DNA of 64,000 bases, taken from Betaproteobacteria bacterium SCN2 (GTDB lineage Bacteria > Pseudomonadota > Gammaproteobacteria > Burkholderiales > Thiobacillaceae). Each line of letters begins with the position of its first letter. Position 1 is the stretch's first letter. The DNA lies in the NCBI GenBank assembly GCA_008923285.1, contig WBSG01000005.1, positions 78,805-142,804 on the forward strand, in the 5' to 3' direction. A program made the translations under genes and the position numbers. Below the pieces are notes generated by a model, which saw only the letters and a list, made by a program, of their open reading frames with translations, was not told where the DNA came from and did not search any database. Below, piece after piece: positions 17,287 to 24,517 of the stretch.

Positions 17287-17751
17287 ATGGCCGAAGAACA
17301 GCAAGCCCCGCAAATGGCCTTTCACGTCGAAAAAATCTACGTCAAGGATCTTTCCCTGGAAGTGCCGAATGCGCCCGCCATCTTTCTCGAGCGTGAAATG
17401 CCGCAGGTCAGCGTCGAACTGGGCACGCAAAGCAATGCCGTTGGCGAGGATGCCTACGAAAGCTTGATCAAGGTGACAGTCACCGCCTCGCTGGGTGAAA
17501 AAACCATGTACCTGGTCGAATGCGAGCAGGCCGGGATTTTCCGCATCGTCGGCCTGTCGCAGGACCAGCTGGCGCTGGCGCTGGGGATCGGCTGCCCCAA
17601 CATCCTCTTCCCCTATGCGCGCGAAGCCGTGGCCAGCACCATCATGCGCGCCGGCTTCCCGCCGCTGCAGCTCGATCCGGTCAACTTCGAAGCCGAATTC
17701 ATGCTGCGCCAGCAGCAGGCGGCGGCCGAGGCCCAAGGCGGCACCCACTGA
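17287..17751 (+). CDS. secB: Protein-export chaperone SecB
   Basis: A 154-residue acidic protein with the SecB fold. Conserved segments are FHVEKIYVKDLSLEVPNAP, the VTVTASLGEKTMYLVECEQAG strand region, and CPNILFPYAREAVAS, followed by the GFPPLQLDPVNFEAEF SecA-contacting face. SecB tetramers keep preproteins unfolded and hand them to SecA. ATG at 17287 is chosen because an upstream in-frame start would run through the trxC terminator. The stop codon overlaps the next start in TGATG. Confidence 0.97.
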   Translation: MAEEQQAPQMAFHVEKIYVKDLSLEVPNAPAIFLEREMPQVSVELGTQSNAVGEDAYESLIKVTVTASLGEKTMYLVECEQAGIFRIVGLSQDQLALALGIGCPNILFPYAREAVASTIMRAGFPPLQLDPVNFEAEFMLRQQQAAAEAQGGTH

Positions 17752-18182
17752 TGATGCGTGCGGCCGTCGGCCTCATGCTGCTGCTGGGCGCGCCCGCCTG
17801 GGCGCTGGATTTCGTTTCCACCCAGCGGCCCGCCATCCTCTACGACGCGCCCTCTTCCGCTGCGGACAAGATCGCCGTCATCAGCGCCGGCTACCCGCTG
17901 GAAAAGCTGGTCGCGGCCGCGGGCTGGACCAAAGTCCGGGACGACAGCGGCCAGCTCGCCTGGATCGAAGACTCCGCATTGAGCGACAAGCGCACCCTGC
18001 TGGTCACCGCCGCGGCGGCACCGATCACGGAAAGCCCCAGCGAGGGTGCGCCAGTCCGTTTCCGCGCGGCCCAGGGCGTCATCCTCGAACTCCTGCCCGG
18101 CCAGGAGCCCGGCTGGGCCAAAGTGCGCCACGCCAGCGGCCAGCAGGGCTACATCCGCCTGCGCGACGTCTGGGGTCTGTGA
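17751..18182 (+). CDS. SH3-domain periplasmic protein
   Basis: A 143-residue exported protein. A signal peptide (MMRAAVGLMLLLGAPAWA) is followed by two bacterial SH3-like modules, each ending in a GWTKVRDDSGQLAWI or GWAKVRHASGQQGYI motif. This repeat of W-x-K-V-R followed by G-x-x-x-Y/W-I is the usual SH3_3 pattern seen in cell-wall-binding proteins. Its start codon overlaps the secB stop, and gpsA begins 1 nt after its stop, so the three genes form a tightly coupled operon. In betaproteobacteria this gene is often found between secB and gpsA. Ligand unknown. Confidence 0.88.
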   Translation: MMRAAVGLMLLLGAPAWALDFVSTQRPAILYDAPSSAADKIAVISAGYPLEKLVAAAGWTKVRDDSGQLAWIEDSALSDKRTLLVTAAAAPITESPSEGAPVRFRAAQGVILELLPGQEPGWAKVRHASGQQGYIRLRDVWGL

Positions 18183-18183
18183 C

Positions 18184-19197
18184 ATGGCGGCAACGGGCCC
18201 GCGCATGAAAATCGCCGTGCTCGGCGCCGGCGCCTGGGGCAGCGCGCTGGCCGTGCATTTCGCCGCGCGCCACGACGTTACCCTGTGGACCCGCAGCGAA
18301 GCACACGCCCAGGCCATGGCCGGCGCGCGCGAAAATGCGCGCTACCTGCCCGGGGTGCCCCTTCCCGCAAACCTGCGTCTCAGCCACCGCCTCGATGAAG
18401 CGACACAGGGCGCCGACCTGCTGCTGGTCGCCGTGCCGAGCGGCGGCCTGCGCAGCCTGCTCGGCTTGCTGGCGGAACAAGCCATCAACTGCCCGCTGAT
18501 CTGGGTCTGCAAGGGCTTCGAGGCCGGCACCGGCAAACTGCCGCACGAAATCGTCGCGGAACTGCTGCCCGGCATCCCCGGCGGCGTGCTGTCGGGCCCC
18601 AGCTTCGCCATCGAAGTCGCGAAAGGCCTGCCCACCGCGATGACCCTGGCCTCGCACCACGCCGAAATCACGCATGTCATCGCCCCGCGCCTGCACGGCG
18701 GCACCCTGCGCATCTACACCTCGCGTGACGTGGTGGGCATCGAACTGGGCGGCGCGATCAAGAACGTCATCGCCATTGCCGCCGGCATTTCCGACGGCCT
18801 GGGCTTCGGCCACAACGCACGCGCCGCGCTGATCACCCGCAGCCTCGCCGAAATTACCCGCCTCGGCCTGACTCTGGGCGGCCACATGGAAACCTTCATG
18901 GGCCTCTCCGGCATGGGCGACCTCATCCTCACCTGCACCGGCGACCTGTCGCGCAACCGCCAGGTCGGCCTGCATCTCGCCAGGGGCGAATCGCTGCAGG
19001 ACATCATCAAAAGCCTCGGCCACGTCGCCGAAGGCGTCACCACCGCGCCGGAAGTGCTGCGCCTGGCCGAGCGCCACGGCGTCGACATGCCCATCACCCA
19101 GGCGGTGAACCGCGTGCTGTACGAGCAGCTTTCCCCGCGCCGGGCGGTGGAAGAACTGCTGCACCGCAACCAGAAAGCGGAAGACCCGCGCCAGTGA
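18184..19197 (+). CDS. gpsA: Glycerol-3-phosphate dehydrogenase [NAD(P)+]
   Basis: Makes sn-glycerol 3-phosphate from dihydroxyacetone phosphate for phospholipid synthesis. The nucleotide loop AVLGAGAWGSALA is near the N-terminus. Conserved later segments are LSGPSFAIEVAKGLPTA, the catalytic Lys region VGIELGGAIKNVIAIAAGISDG, and FMGLSGMGDLILTCTG. Two starts are possible: ATG at 18184, with TGGGG upstream and 1 nt after the preceding stop, or ATG at 18205, which gives the more usual MKIAVLGAGAWG opening. The 3' end overlaps the next gene by 4 nt (GTGA). Confidence 0.95.
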   Translation: MAATGPRMKIAVLGAGAWGSALAVHFAARHDVTLWTRSEAHAQAMAGARENARYLPGVPLPANLRLSHRLDEATQGADLLLVAVPSGGLRSLLGLLAEQAINCPLIWVCKGFEAGTGKLPHEIVAELLPGIPGGVLSGPSFAIEVAKGLPTAMTLASHHAEITHVIAPRLHGGTLRIYTSRDVVGIELGGAIKNVIAIAAGISDGLGFGHNARAALITRSLAEITRLGLTLGGHMETFMGLSGMGDLILTCTGDLSRNRQVGLHLARGESLQDIIKSLGHVAEGVTTAPEVLRLAERHGVDMPITQAVNRVLYEQLSPRRAVEELLHRNQKAEDPRQ

Positions 19198-19793
19198 TCG
19201 ACGCGGCAGTACAGCAGCTCGCGGAAAAGGGATGGTGCGCCCTGCGCGGATTTCTTTCCGGTGAACTCGTGCAGCGCCTGGCCGAGGATGCGCGCAGGCT
19301 CCACGCAACCGGCCAGATGCGTCCCGCCGCCACCGGCCAGGGCGCGCAGCGCGAAGTGCGCGCCGGCCTGCGCGACGACGCCATCGCCTGGCTGGAGGAA
19401 AGTCCCGCCAGTCCCGCCCAGCTGGAATACCTTTCACGCATGGAAGCACTGCGGCTGGCGGCGAACCGCGAACTGCAGCTCGGCCTGTTCGACCTGGAAA
19501 CGCACTTCGCCCGCTATCCGGCCGGTGCACGCTACCAGAAGCACCTCGACACCTTCCAGCAGGACGGGCGGCGCACCTTGTCGGTGATCTGTTATCTGAA
19601 TGCCGGCTGGCAGGAAAGCGACGGCGGGCAGCTCCGGATCTATCTCGACGAGGACAACGCCAGCCGCCACGCTGACATCCTGCCCGAAGGCGGCACCCTC
19701 GCCTGCTTTCTCAGCCACCGCTTTCCGCACGAAGTGCTGCCCGCAAGCCGGGAGCGGCTGAGCCTCACCGGCTGGTTCAGGCGCCGCGCCTGA
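19194..19793 (+). CDS. 2-oxoglutarate/Fe(II)-dependent oxygenase
   Basis: A 199-residue cytosolic protein of the prolyl-4-hydroxylase-like superfamily. Iron ligands are the HxD pair in YQKHLDTF and the distal His in RFPHEVLP, with the 2-oxoglutarate-binding Arg in SRERLSLTGWF. The family member closest in design hydroxylates a translation or ribosomal protein in some bacteria, but the substrate here is unknown. It starts with GTG overlapping the gpsA stop, so translation is coupled. It is convergent with trmL, 3 nt apart. Confidence 0.85.
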   Translation: MIDAAVQQLAEKGWCALRGFLSGELVQRLAEDARRLHATGQMRPAATGQGAQREVRAGLRDDAIAWLEESPASPAQLEYLSRMEALRLAANRELQLGLFDLETHFARYPAGARYQKHLDTFQQDGRRTLSVICYLNAGWQESDGGQLRIYLDEDNASRHADILPEGGTLACFLSHRFPHEVLPASRERLSLTGWFRRRA

Positions 19794-19796
19794 AAC

Positions 19797-20255
19797 TCAG
19801 CCGCCAAAAGCGTTCTGGCGCCAGGCCTCGTACACCGCCACGCTCACCGCATTGGACAGATTCAGGCTGCGGCAGTCCGGCTGCATGGGCAGTTTCAGCC
19901 GCTGCGCGGCATCGAATTCATGCAAGATCTCGACAGGCAGGCCGCGGCTTTCCGGGCCGAACACCAGCACGTCGCCGGGCATGAAACTCGCCTCGGCATA
20001 CAGTCGGCTGGCCTTGGTGGTAAAGGCAAACCAGTTGCCGCCCGCCAGCGCCGCGCGCACCGCCTGCCAGTTCTCGTGCACGCTGAGATCGGCCAGCTCG
20101 TGATAGTCGAGCCCCGAGCGGCGCACGGATTTTTCGTCCAGCGAAAAACCCAGCGGCCTGACCAGGTGCAGTCGGCTGCCGGTATTGGCGGCAAGACGGA
20201 TGATGTTGCCGGTATTACCGGGAATTTCCGGCTCAAAAAGAACAATGTGGAACAT
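19797..20255 (-). CDS. trmL: tRNA (cytidine(34)-2'-O)-methyltransferase
   Basis: A 152-residue SPOUT methyltransferase. The start HIVLFEPEIPGNTGNIIRLAANTG, the middle VLVFGPESRGLP and the C-terminal knot PMQPDCRSLNLSNAVSVAVYEAWRQ are diagnostic of TrmL (YibK). It methylates the 2'-oxygen of the wobble base of tRNA-Leu isoacceptors in E. coli. It is the only minus-strand gene between 11 and 28 kb, and is divergent from gshA with 87 nt between the starts. Confidence 0.95.
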   Translation of the reverse strand: MFHIVLFEPEIPGNTGNIIRLAANTGSRLHLVRPLGFSLDEKSVRRSGLDYHELADLSVHENWQAVRAALAGGNWFAFTTKASRLYAEASFMPGDVLVFGPESRGLPVEILHEFDAAQRLKLPMQPDCRSLNLSNAVSVAVYEAWRQNAFGG

Positions 20256-20342
20256 GCGCTAGAGTTAGAATACCCGTCACCTTGAAGCCGAAAAGAACGA
20301 CACAAATGCGCGCCGCGCCTGCGCGTTCGCGAATCTGAAAAC

Positions 20343-21641
20343 ATGGTACCCCATCTGACCACCGCCCTCACCGGCCCGCTGCTGGAGCTGGAAAAGCGCA
20401 TCATGGATGCGCAGCCGACCATCGAGTACTGGTTCCGCCAGCAGTGGAAGGAGCAGCGAGCGCCGTTCTACACCTCGGTGGACCTGCGCAATGCCGGCTT
20501 CAAGCTGGCGCCGGTCGACACCAACCTGTTTCCCGGCGGCTTCAACAACCTCAATCCCGACTTCATGGCGCTGTGCGTGCATGCGGCCATGGGCGCGGTC
20601 GAGCATATCTGCGTCAATGCGCAGAAACTACTGCTGATCCCCGAAAGCCACACGCGCAACACCTTCTACCTGCAGAACGTTGCGGTGCTGGCCAACATCC
20701 TGCGCCAGGCCGGCCTGATCGTGCGCATCGGCACGCTGATCCCGGAAATCACCGAGCCCGCCACGCTGGAACTGCCGGGCGGCGGCCGCCTCACCCTGGA
20801 GCCGCTGGTGCGCAAGGGGCGTCGCGTCGGCCTCAAGGACTTCGACCCCTGCGCGATTCTGCTCAACAACGACCTCTCCGGCGGCACCCCCGACATCCTC
20901 AAGGACGTCGAGCAAACCATCATGCCGCCGCTGCATGCCGGCTGGGCCACGCGCAGAAAATCACAGCATTTCACTGCCTACCAGAACCTGGCGCGCGAGT
21001 TCTCCGAGCTCGTCGGCATCGACCCCTGGCTGATCGACCCGATGTTCGGGCGCTGCGGCAAGATCGACTTCAACGCACGCCAGGGCGAGGAATGCCTCGC
21101 CGGCAAGGTCAGCGACCTGCTCGAGGACATCAGCGACAAGTACCGCGAGTACGGCATCACCCAGGAGCCCTTCATCATCGTCAAGGCCGACGCCGGCACC
21201 TACGGCATGGGCATCATGACCGTGAAAGGCCCTGACGACGTCAAGGACCTCAACCGCAAGGCGCGCAACAAGATGTCGACCATCAAGGAAGGCGCGCCGG
21301 TCACCGAGGTGCTGATCCAGGAAGGCGTCTACACTTTCGAGAGCATCAACGGCGCGGTAGCCGAGCCGGTGGTGTACATGCTCGACCATTTCGTGGTCGG
21401 CGGCTTCTACCGCGTCCATACCGGGCGCGGCACGGACGAGAACCTCAACTCGCCCGGCATGCATTTCGTGCCGCTCGCCTTCGATTCCGCCTGCCATCTG
21501 CCCGATCGTCGCCTCAACCCCGACGCCACCCCCAACCGCTTCTATGCCTACGGCGTGATTGCGCGCCTGGCCATGCTGGCCGCCAGCGTGGAGCTGGAGG
21601 AGATTCAAAAGGAAATAAATGGGCAATCGGCATCAAGTTGA
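20343..21641 (+). CDS. gshA: Glutamate-cysteine ligase, ATP-grasp type of betaproteobacteria and Acidithiobacillus
   Basis: A 432-residue enzyme for the first step of glutathione synthesis, joining glutamate to cysteine. It belongs to the GshA type found in Betaproteobacteria and Acidithiobacillus, unrelated in length and start to E. coli GshA. Hallmarks are YTSVDLRNAGFKLAPVDTNLFPGGFNNLNP, VKADAGTYGMGIMTVKGP and the loop VLIQEGVYTFE. It is followed by gshB, with a purine-rich palindrome between them (21648-21713). Both enzymes supply the glutathione used by grxC and grxD in this window. Confidence 0.95.
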   Translation: MVPHLTTALTGPLLELEKRIMDAQPTIEYWFRQQWKEQRAPFYTSVDLRNAGFKLAPVDTNLFPGGFNNLNPDFMALCVHAAMGAVEHICVNAQKLLLIPESHTRNTFYLQNVAVLANILRQAGLIVRIGTLIPEITEPATLELPGGGRLTLEPLVRKGRRVGLKDFDPCAILLNNDLSGGTPDILKDVEQTIMPPLHAGWATRRKSQHFTAYQNLAREFSELVGIDPWLIDPMFGRCGKIDFNARQGEECLAGKVSDLLEDISDKYREYGITQEPFIIVKADAGTYGMGIMTVKGPDDVKDLNRKARNKMSTIKEGAPVTEVLIQEGVYTFESINGAVAEPVVYMLDHFVVGGFYRVHTGRGTDENLNSPGMHFVPLAFDSACHLPDRRLNPDATPNRFYAYGVIARLAMLAASVELEEIQKEINGQSASS

Positions 21642-21647
21642 AATCAT

Positions 21648-21713
21648 GAACAAAGAGGACAGGAGGAAAGGAGGAAAATCCAAGAAACTCTTGCCCTCTT
21701 GTCCTCCTTGTTC
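21648..21713. repeat. Polypurine/polypyrimidine palindrome between gshA and gshB
   Basis: The left arm starts GAACAAAGAGGACAGGAGGA and the right arm ends CCTCCTTGTTC. The first 20 nt (from the T at 21647) are identical to the element downstream of gshB at 22703-22773. No gene, terminator or promoter is seen in the rest of this gap. Confidence 0.85.
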
Positions 21714-21759
21714 AAGCTTTATTCATAATGGAACCTGTCAGGCAGCAGGCTGAACACCC

Positions 21760-22704
21760 ATGGAAATCCTGTTCATCGTCGACCCGCCGGAAACCCTCAA
21801 GGAATACAAGGATTCTTCCATCGCCATGATGCGCGCAGCGCAGGGGCGCGGCCACGCCGTCTGGGTCTGCCAGCAGCGCGACCTGCACCTGTGGGAAGGC
21901 CGCGTGGTGGCCTTCGCCACGCAGGTCACGGTAAAACCGGGGGTGGACTGGTTCGGCGAAGCCGGCACGCGCGTGCGCCTGCTCACGGACTTCTCCGCCG
22001 TGCTGATGCGCAAGGACCCGCCGGTCGACCAGGACTACCTCGCCGCCACGCATCTGCTGGGCCTGGCCGAGGAGCACGGCGCGCGGGTATTCAACCGCCC
22101 CGCCGCCCTGCGCGACTGGAACGAGAAGCTGTCGATCTTTCGTTTCCCCCAGTTCATCGCGCCGACGCTGGTGAGTGCGCGCGCCGAACTGATCGATGGT
22201 TTCCTCGCCGAGCACGGCGACATCATCGTCAAGCCGCTGCATGCCATGGGCGGACAGGGCGTGTTCCGCCTCAGCCCCGCCGACCCCAACCGCAACGCCA
22301 TCGTGGAAACGCTGACGGAACACGGCCGCCATGCCGTCATGGCGCAGCGCTACCTGCCCGAAATCAGCGAGGGCGACAAGCGCATCCTGCTGATCGATGG
22401 CGAACCAGTGCCCTATGCCCTGGCACGCATCCCGCTGGCGGGCGAAACCCGCGGCAACCTTGCCGCCGGCGGCAGCGCGCGCGCCCAGCCGCTCACCGAG
22501 CGTGACGAGGAAATCGCCCGCACCGTGGGCCGCGTCGTGCGCGAAGCCGGCCTGTTCCTGGTGGGGCTCGACGTGATCGGCGAGTGCCTCACCGAAGTCA
22601 ACGTCACCAGCCCCACCTGCTTCGTCGAAATCGCCGAGCAGACCGGCTTTGATGTGGCCGATACATTCATTGCCACGCTGGAAACCTCCGTTGCCCAAGT
22701 TTGA
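21760..22704 (+). CDS. gshB: Glutathione synthetase
   Basis: A 314-residue ATP-grasp enzyme that adds glycine to gamma-glutamylcysteine. The start MEILFIVDPPETLKEYKDSS matches the family (E. coli MIKLGIVMDPIANINIKKDS). The ATP-binding segment IVKPLHAMGGQGVFRL, the catalytic region DKRILLIDGEPVPYALARIP, and the C-terminal EVNVTSPTCFVEI are present. It lies 118 nt after gshA and is flanked on both sides by near-identical purine-rich palindromes. Confidence 0.97.
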   Translation: MEILFIVDPPETLKEYKDSSIAMMRAAQGRGHAVWVCQQRDLHLWEGRVVAFATQVTVKPGVDWFGEAGTRVRLLTDFSAVLMRKDPPVDQDYLAATHLLGLAEEHGARVFNRPAALRDWNEKLSIFRFPQFIAPTLVSARAELIDGFLAEHGDIIVKPLHAMGGQGVFRLSPADPNRNAIVETLTEHGRHAVMAQRYLPEISEGDKRILLIDGEPVPYALARIPLAGETRGNLAAGGSARAQPLTERDEEIARTVGRVVREAGLFLVGLDVIGECLTEVNVTSPTCFVEIAEQTGFDVADTFIATLETSVAQV

Positions 22705-23803
22705 ACAAAGAGGACAGGAGGACAAGAGGAGAAGCCCCAAAAAGGGGTCCTCCCGTCCTCCTGTCCTCTTTGTAAAAAGATTTTTCTGGCTGCTTGCGCT
22801 TGTGCTGCCGCTTGTCGCCTGCTCAAACAAGGACGACGTCTTTCGCCAGGAAAGCTTCGTCTTCGGCACGCGCGTGGAAATCAGCATCTACGGCGAAGAA
22901 CCCGGCAAGGCCGAGGCCGCCGCGCAGGCGGTGCTGGCGCGCTTCGACGAGCTGCACCGCAAGCTGCATGCCTGGCAACCCTCCGACCTGGAGCGGCTGA
23001 ATGCCGCGTTTGCCGCCGGCGCCAGGGCAGAAATCGACGCGGAACTCGCCGCCATCCTGCAGGACGCCCGCGACTACTCGCTGCAAAGCGGCGAGCTGTT
23101 CAATCCCGCCATCGGCAAGCTCATCCGCCTGTGGGGTTTCCATGCCGATCTGCCGCAATCGGCCGTACCCGGTGACGAGGCCATCGCCAGGGAAGTGCGG
23201 GCCGCGCCTTCCATGCGCGACGTACATGTCGAAAACGGCGCGGCCTGGAGCGACAACCCGGCGGTGCGCATCGACCTCGGCGGCTACGCCAAGGGCTACG
23301 CGCTCGACGGTGCGGCCGCGATTCTCAGACAGCGCGCAGTGCGCAATGCGCTGGTCAACATCGGCGGCAACGTCATGGCCCTGGGCATGCGCGGCGAACG
23401 GCCGTGGAAGGTCGGCATCCAGCATCCACGCACGGCCGGCGTCATCGCCAGCCTGGAACTGCACGATGGCGAAGCCATCGGCACCTCGGGCGACTACCAG
23501 CGCTATTTCGAGGCGGGCGGGCGCCGCTACTGCCATCTCATCGACCCGCGCAGCGGCCGCCCCGCCGACGGCATGCAGGCCGTCACCGTGCTCGTGTCCG
23601 GCGAACATGCCGGCACCCGTTCCGACGTGCTGAGCAAACCCCTGTTCATTGCAGGGTCTGAGCGCCTGGCCGAGGCGGCGAGTCAAGCAAAACTTGCCGG
23701 GGTACTGGCTGTCTCAGCAGATGGCGAGGTCCTGGTAACGCCCGGATTGCAGCAGCGTCTGCAATGGGGCGAGCCCGGGCAAGCCTTCCGGCTGTTAAGA
23801 TAA
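22652..23803 (+). CDS. apbE: FAD:protein FMN transferase ApbE, start uncertain
   Basis: ApbE moves FMN from FAD to Ser/Thr of exported flavoproteins such as RnfG and NqrC. Conserved parts include VFGTRVEISIYG, the DLGGYAKGYALD segment, LVNIGGNVMALG, and GTSGDYQRYFEAGGRRYCHLIDPRSG. A lipoprotein signal is clear (KRFFWLLALVLPLVAC), but no ATG, GTG or TTG stands just before it. The codon ahead of the KR reads GTA, right at the edge of the palindrome 22703-22773. The only upstream ATG in frame is at 22652 inside gshB, with TTG at 22691. Starting there adds about 40 residues translated from the palindrome. The C-terminal domain looks intact. Confidence 0.85.
   Translation: MWPIHSLPRWKPPLPKFEQRGQEDKRRSPKKGSSRPPVLFVKRFFWLLALVLPLVACSNKDDVFRQESFVFGTRVEISIYGEEPGKAEAAAQAVLARFDELHRKLHAWQPSDLERLNAAFAAGARAEIDAELAAILQDARDYSLQSGELFNPAIGKLIRLWGFHADLPQSAVPGDEAIAREVRAAPSMRDVHVENGAAWSDNPAVRIDLGGYAKGYALDGAAAILRQRAVRNALVNIGGNVMALGMRGERPWKVGIQHPRTAGVIASLELHDGEAIGTSGDYQRYFEAGGRRYCHLIDPRSGRPADGMQAVTVLVSGEHAGTRSDVLSKPLFIAGSERLAEAASQAKLAGVLAVSADGEVLVTPGLQQRLQWGEPGQAFRLLR
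22703..22773. repeat. Perfect 19-bp polypurine palindrome between gshB and apbE
   Basis: The arm ACAAAGAGGACAGGAGGAC at 22705-22723 has its exact reverse complement at 22755-22773. The interior also pairs (CCCC/GGGG), so a hairpin of about 70 nt can form. It covers the end of gshB and the place where apbE should start. Confidence 0.92.
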
Positions 23804-23840
23804 TCCCTGCAAGCAACACTTTTTCGAAGAAGAATTCATC

Positions 23841-24254
23841 ATGATTGGCGTACTGCTCGTAACCCACGGTCCGCTCGGTGAGAACCTCATCGATGCCGCC
23901 GTACATGTACTCGGCTCCAGGCCGCAGTTGCTGGAAGCGCTGGATGTTTCCTCGCGCGCCGAACCCAGGGAGGTCGAAGCCATGATCACGCTGCGCATGC
24001 AGTCGCTCGACAAGGGCGACGGCGTGCTGGTGCTGACCGATGTCTACGGCGCCACGCCGAGCAACTGCATGTGCCGTGCCCTGGCGCCCGGCCATGCCGC
24101 CGGCGTTTCCGGCGTCAACCTGCCGATGCTGCTGAAGATGCTCAACTACCGCGACCTGCCGCTGGATCAGCTCGCCGCCAAGGCGGCCCTTGGCGGCCAG
24201 GAAGGCATTTCCATCATTTCCCAGGACATGTGCGATGCAGCAGCAGGACATTGA
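23841..24254 (+). CDS. PTS mannose-family EIIA protein
   Basis: A 137-residue single-domain EIIA of the mannose/fructose class. It opens MIGVLLVTHGPLGENLIDAA with the phosphorylated His9, and it contains VLVLTDVYGATPSNCMCRAL. No EIIB or EIIC is linked. HPr overlaps its 3' end by 20 nt, and enzyme I follows. Such truncated systems are common in betaproteobacteria and pass phosphate for regulation, often through HPr kinase and the nitrogen PTS, rather than for sugar uptake. Confidence 0.93.
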   Translation: MIGVLLVTHGPLGENLIDAAVHVLGSRPQLLEALDVSSRAEPREVEAMITLRMQSLDKGDGVLVLTDVYGATPSNCMCRALAPGHAAGVSGVNLPMLLKMLNYRDLPLDQLAAKAALGGQEGISIISQDMCDAAAGH

Positions 24255-24504
24255 AGTCACCAACAAACTCGGCCTGCATGCGCGCGCCTCGGCCAAGCTC
24301 ACGCAGCTCGCCTCCCGCTTCAAGAGCGACGTGCACCTTTCGCGCAACGGCCGTCGCGTCAACGCCAAGAGCATCATGGGCGTGATGATGCTGGCCGCGG
24401 CCAAGGGCACGACCGTGACCCTGGAAACCGACGGCCCCGACGAAGGCGAGGCGCTGAGCGCGATCAGCGCATTGTTTGCCGACAAGTTCGGCGAGGGCGA
24501 ATGA
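24235..24504 (+). CDS. ptsH: Phosphocarrier protein HPr
   Basis: An 89-residue HPr with the active His15 (NKLGLHARAS) and the regulatory Ser46 in NAKSIMGVMML, the target of HPr kinase/phosphorylase. ATG 24235 overlaps the EIIA gene by 20 nt and gives the exact family N-terminus. Retention of Ser46 with a good kinase context suggests an HprK elsewhere in the genome. It accepts phosphate from enzyme I, encoded 13 nt downstream, and passes it to the EIIA upstream. Confidence 0.96.
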   Translation: MQQQDIEVTNKLGLHARASAKLTQLASRFKSDVHLSRNGRRVNAKSIMGVMMLAAAKGTTVTLETDGPDEGEALSAISALFADKFGEGE

Positions 24505-24517
24505 GGATGGCGCGCGC

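Noticed and set aside
21648..22773. Palindromes around gshB as Rho-independent terminators
   Set aside because: There is no T-run after the stem, and similar elements occur inside a coding region (nadD), so a terminator role is not supported.
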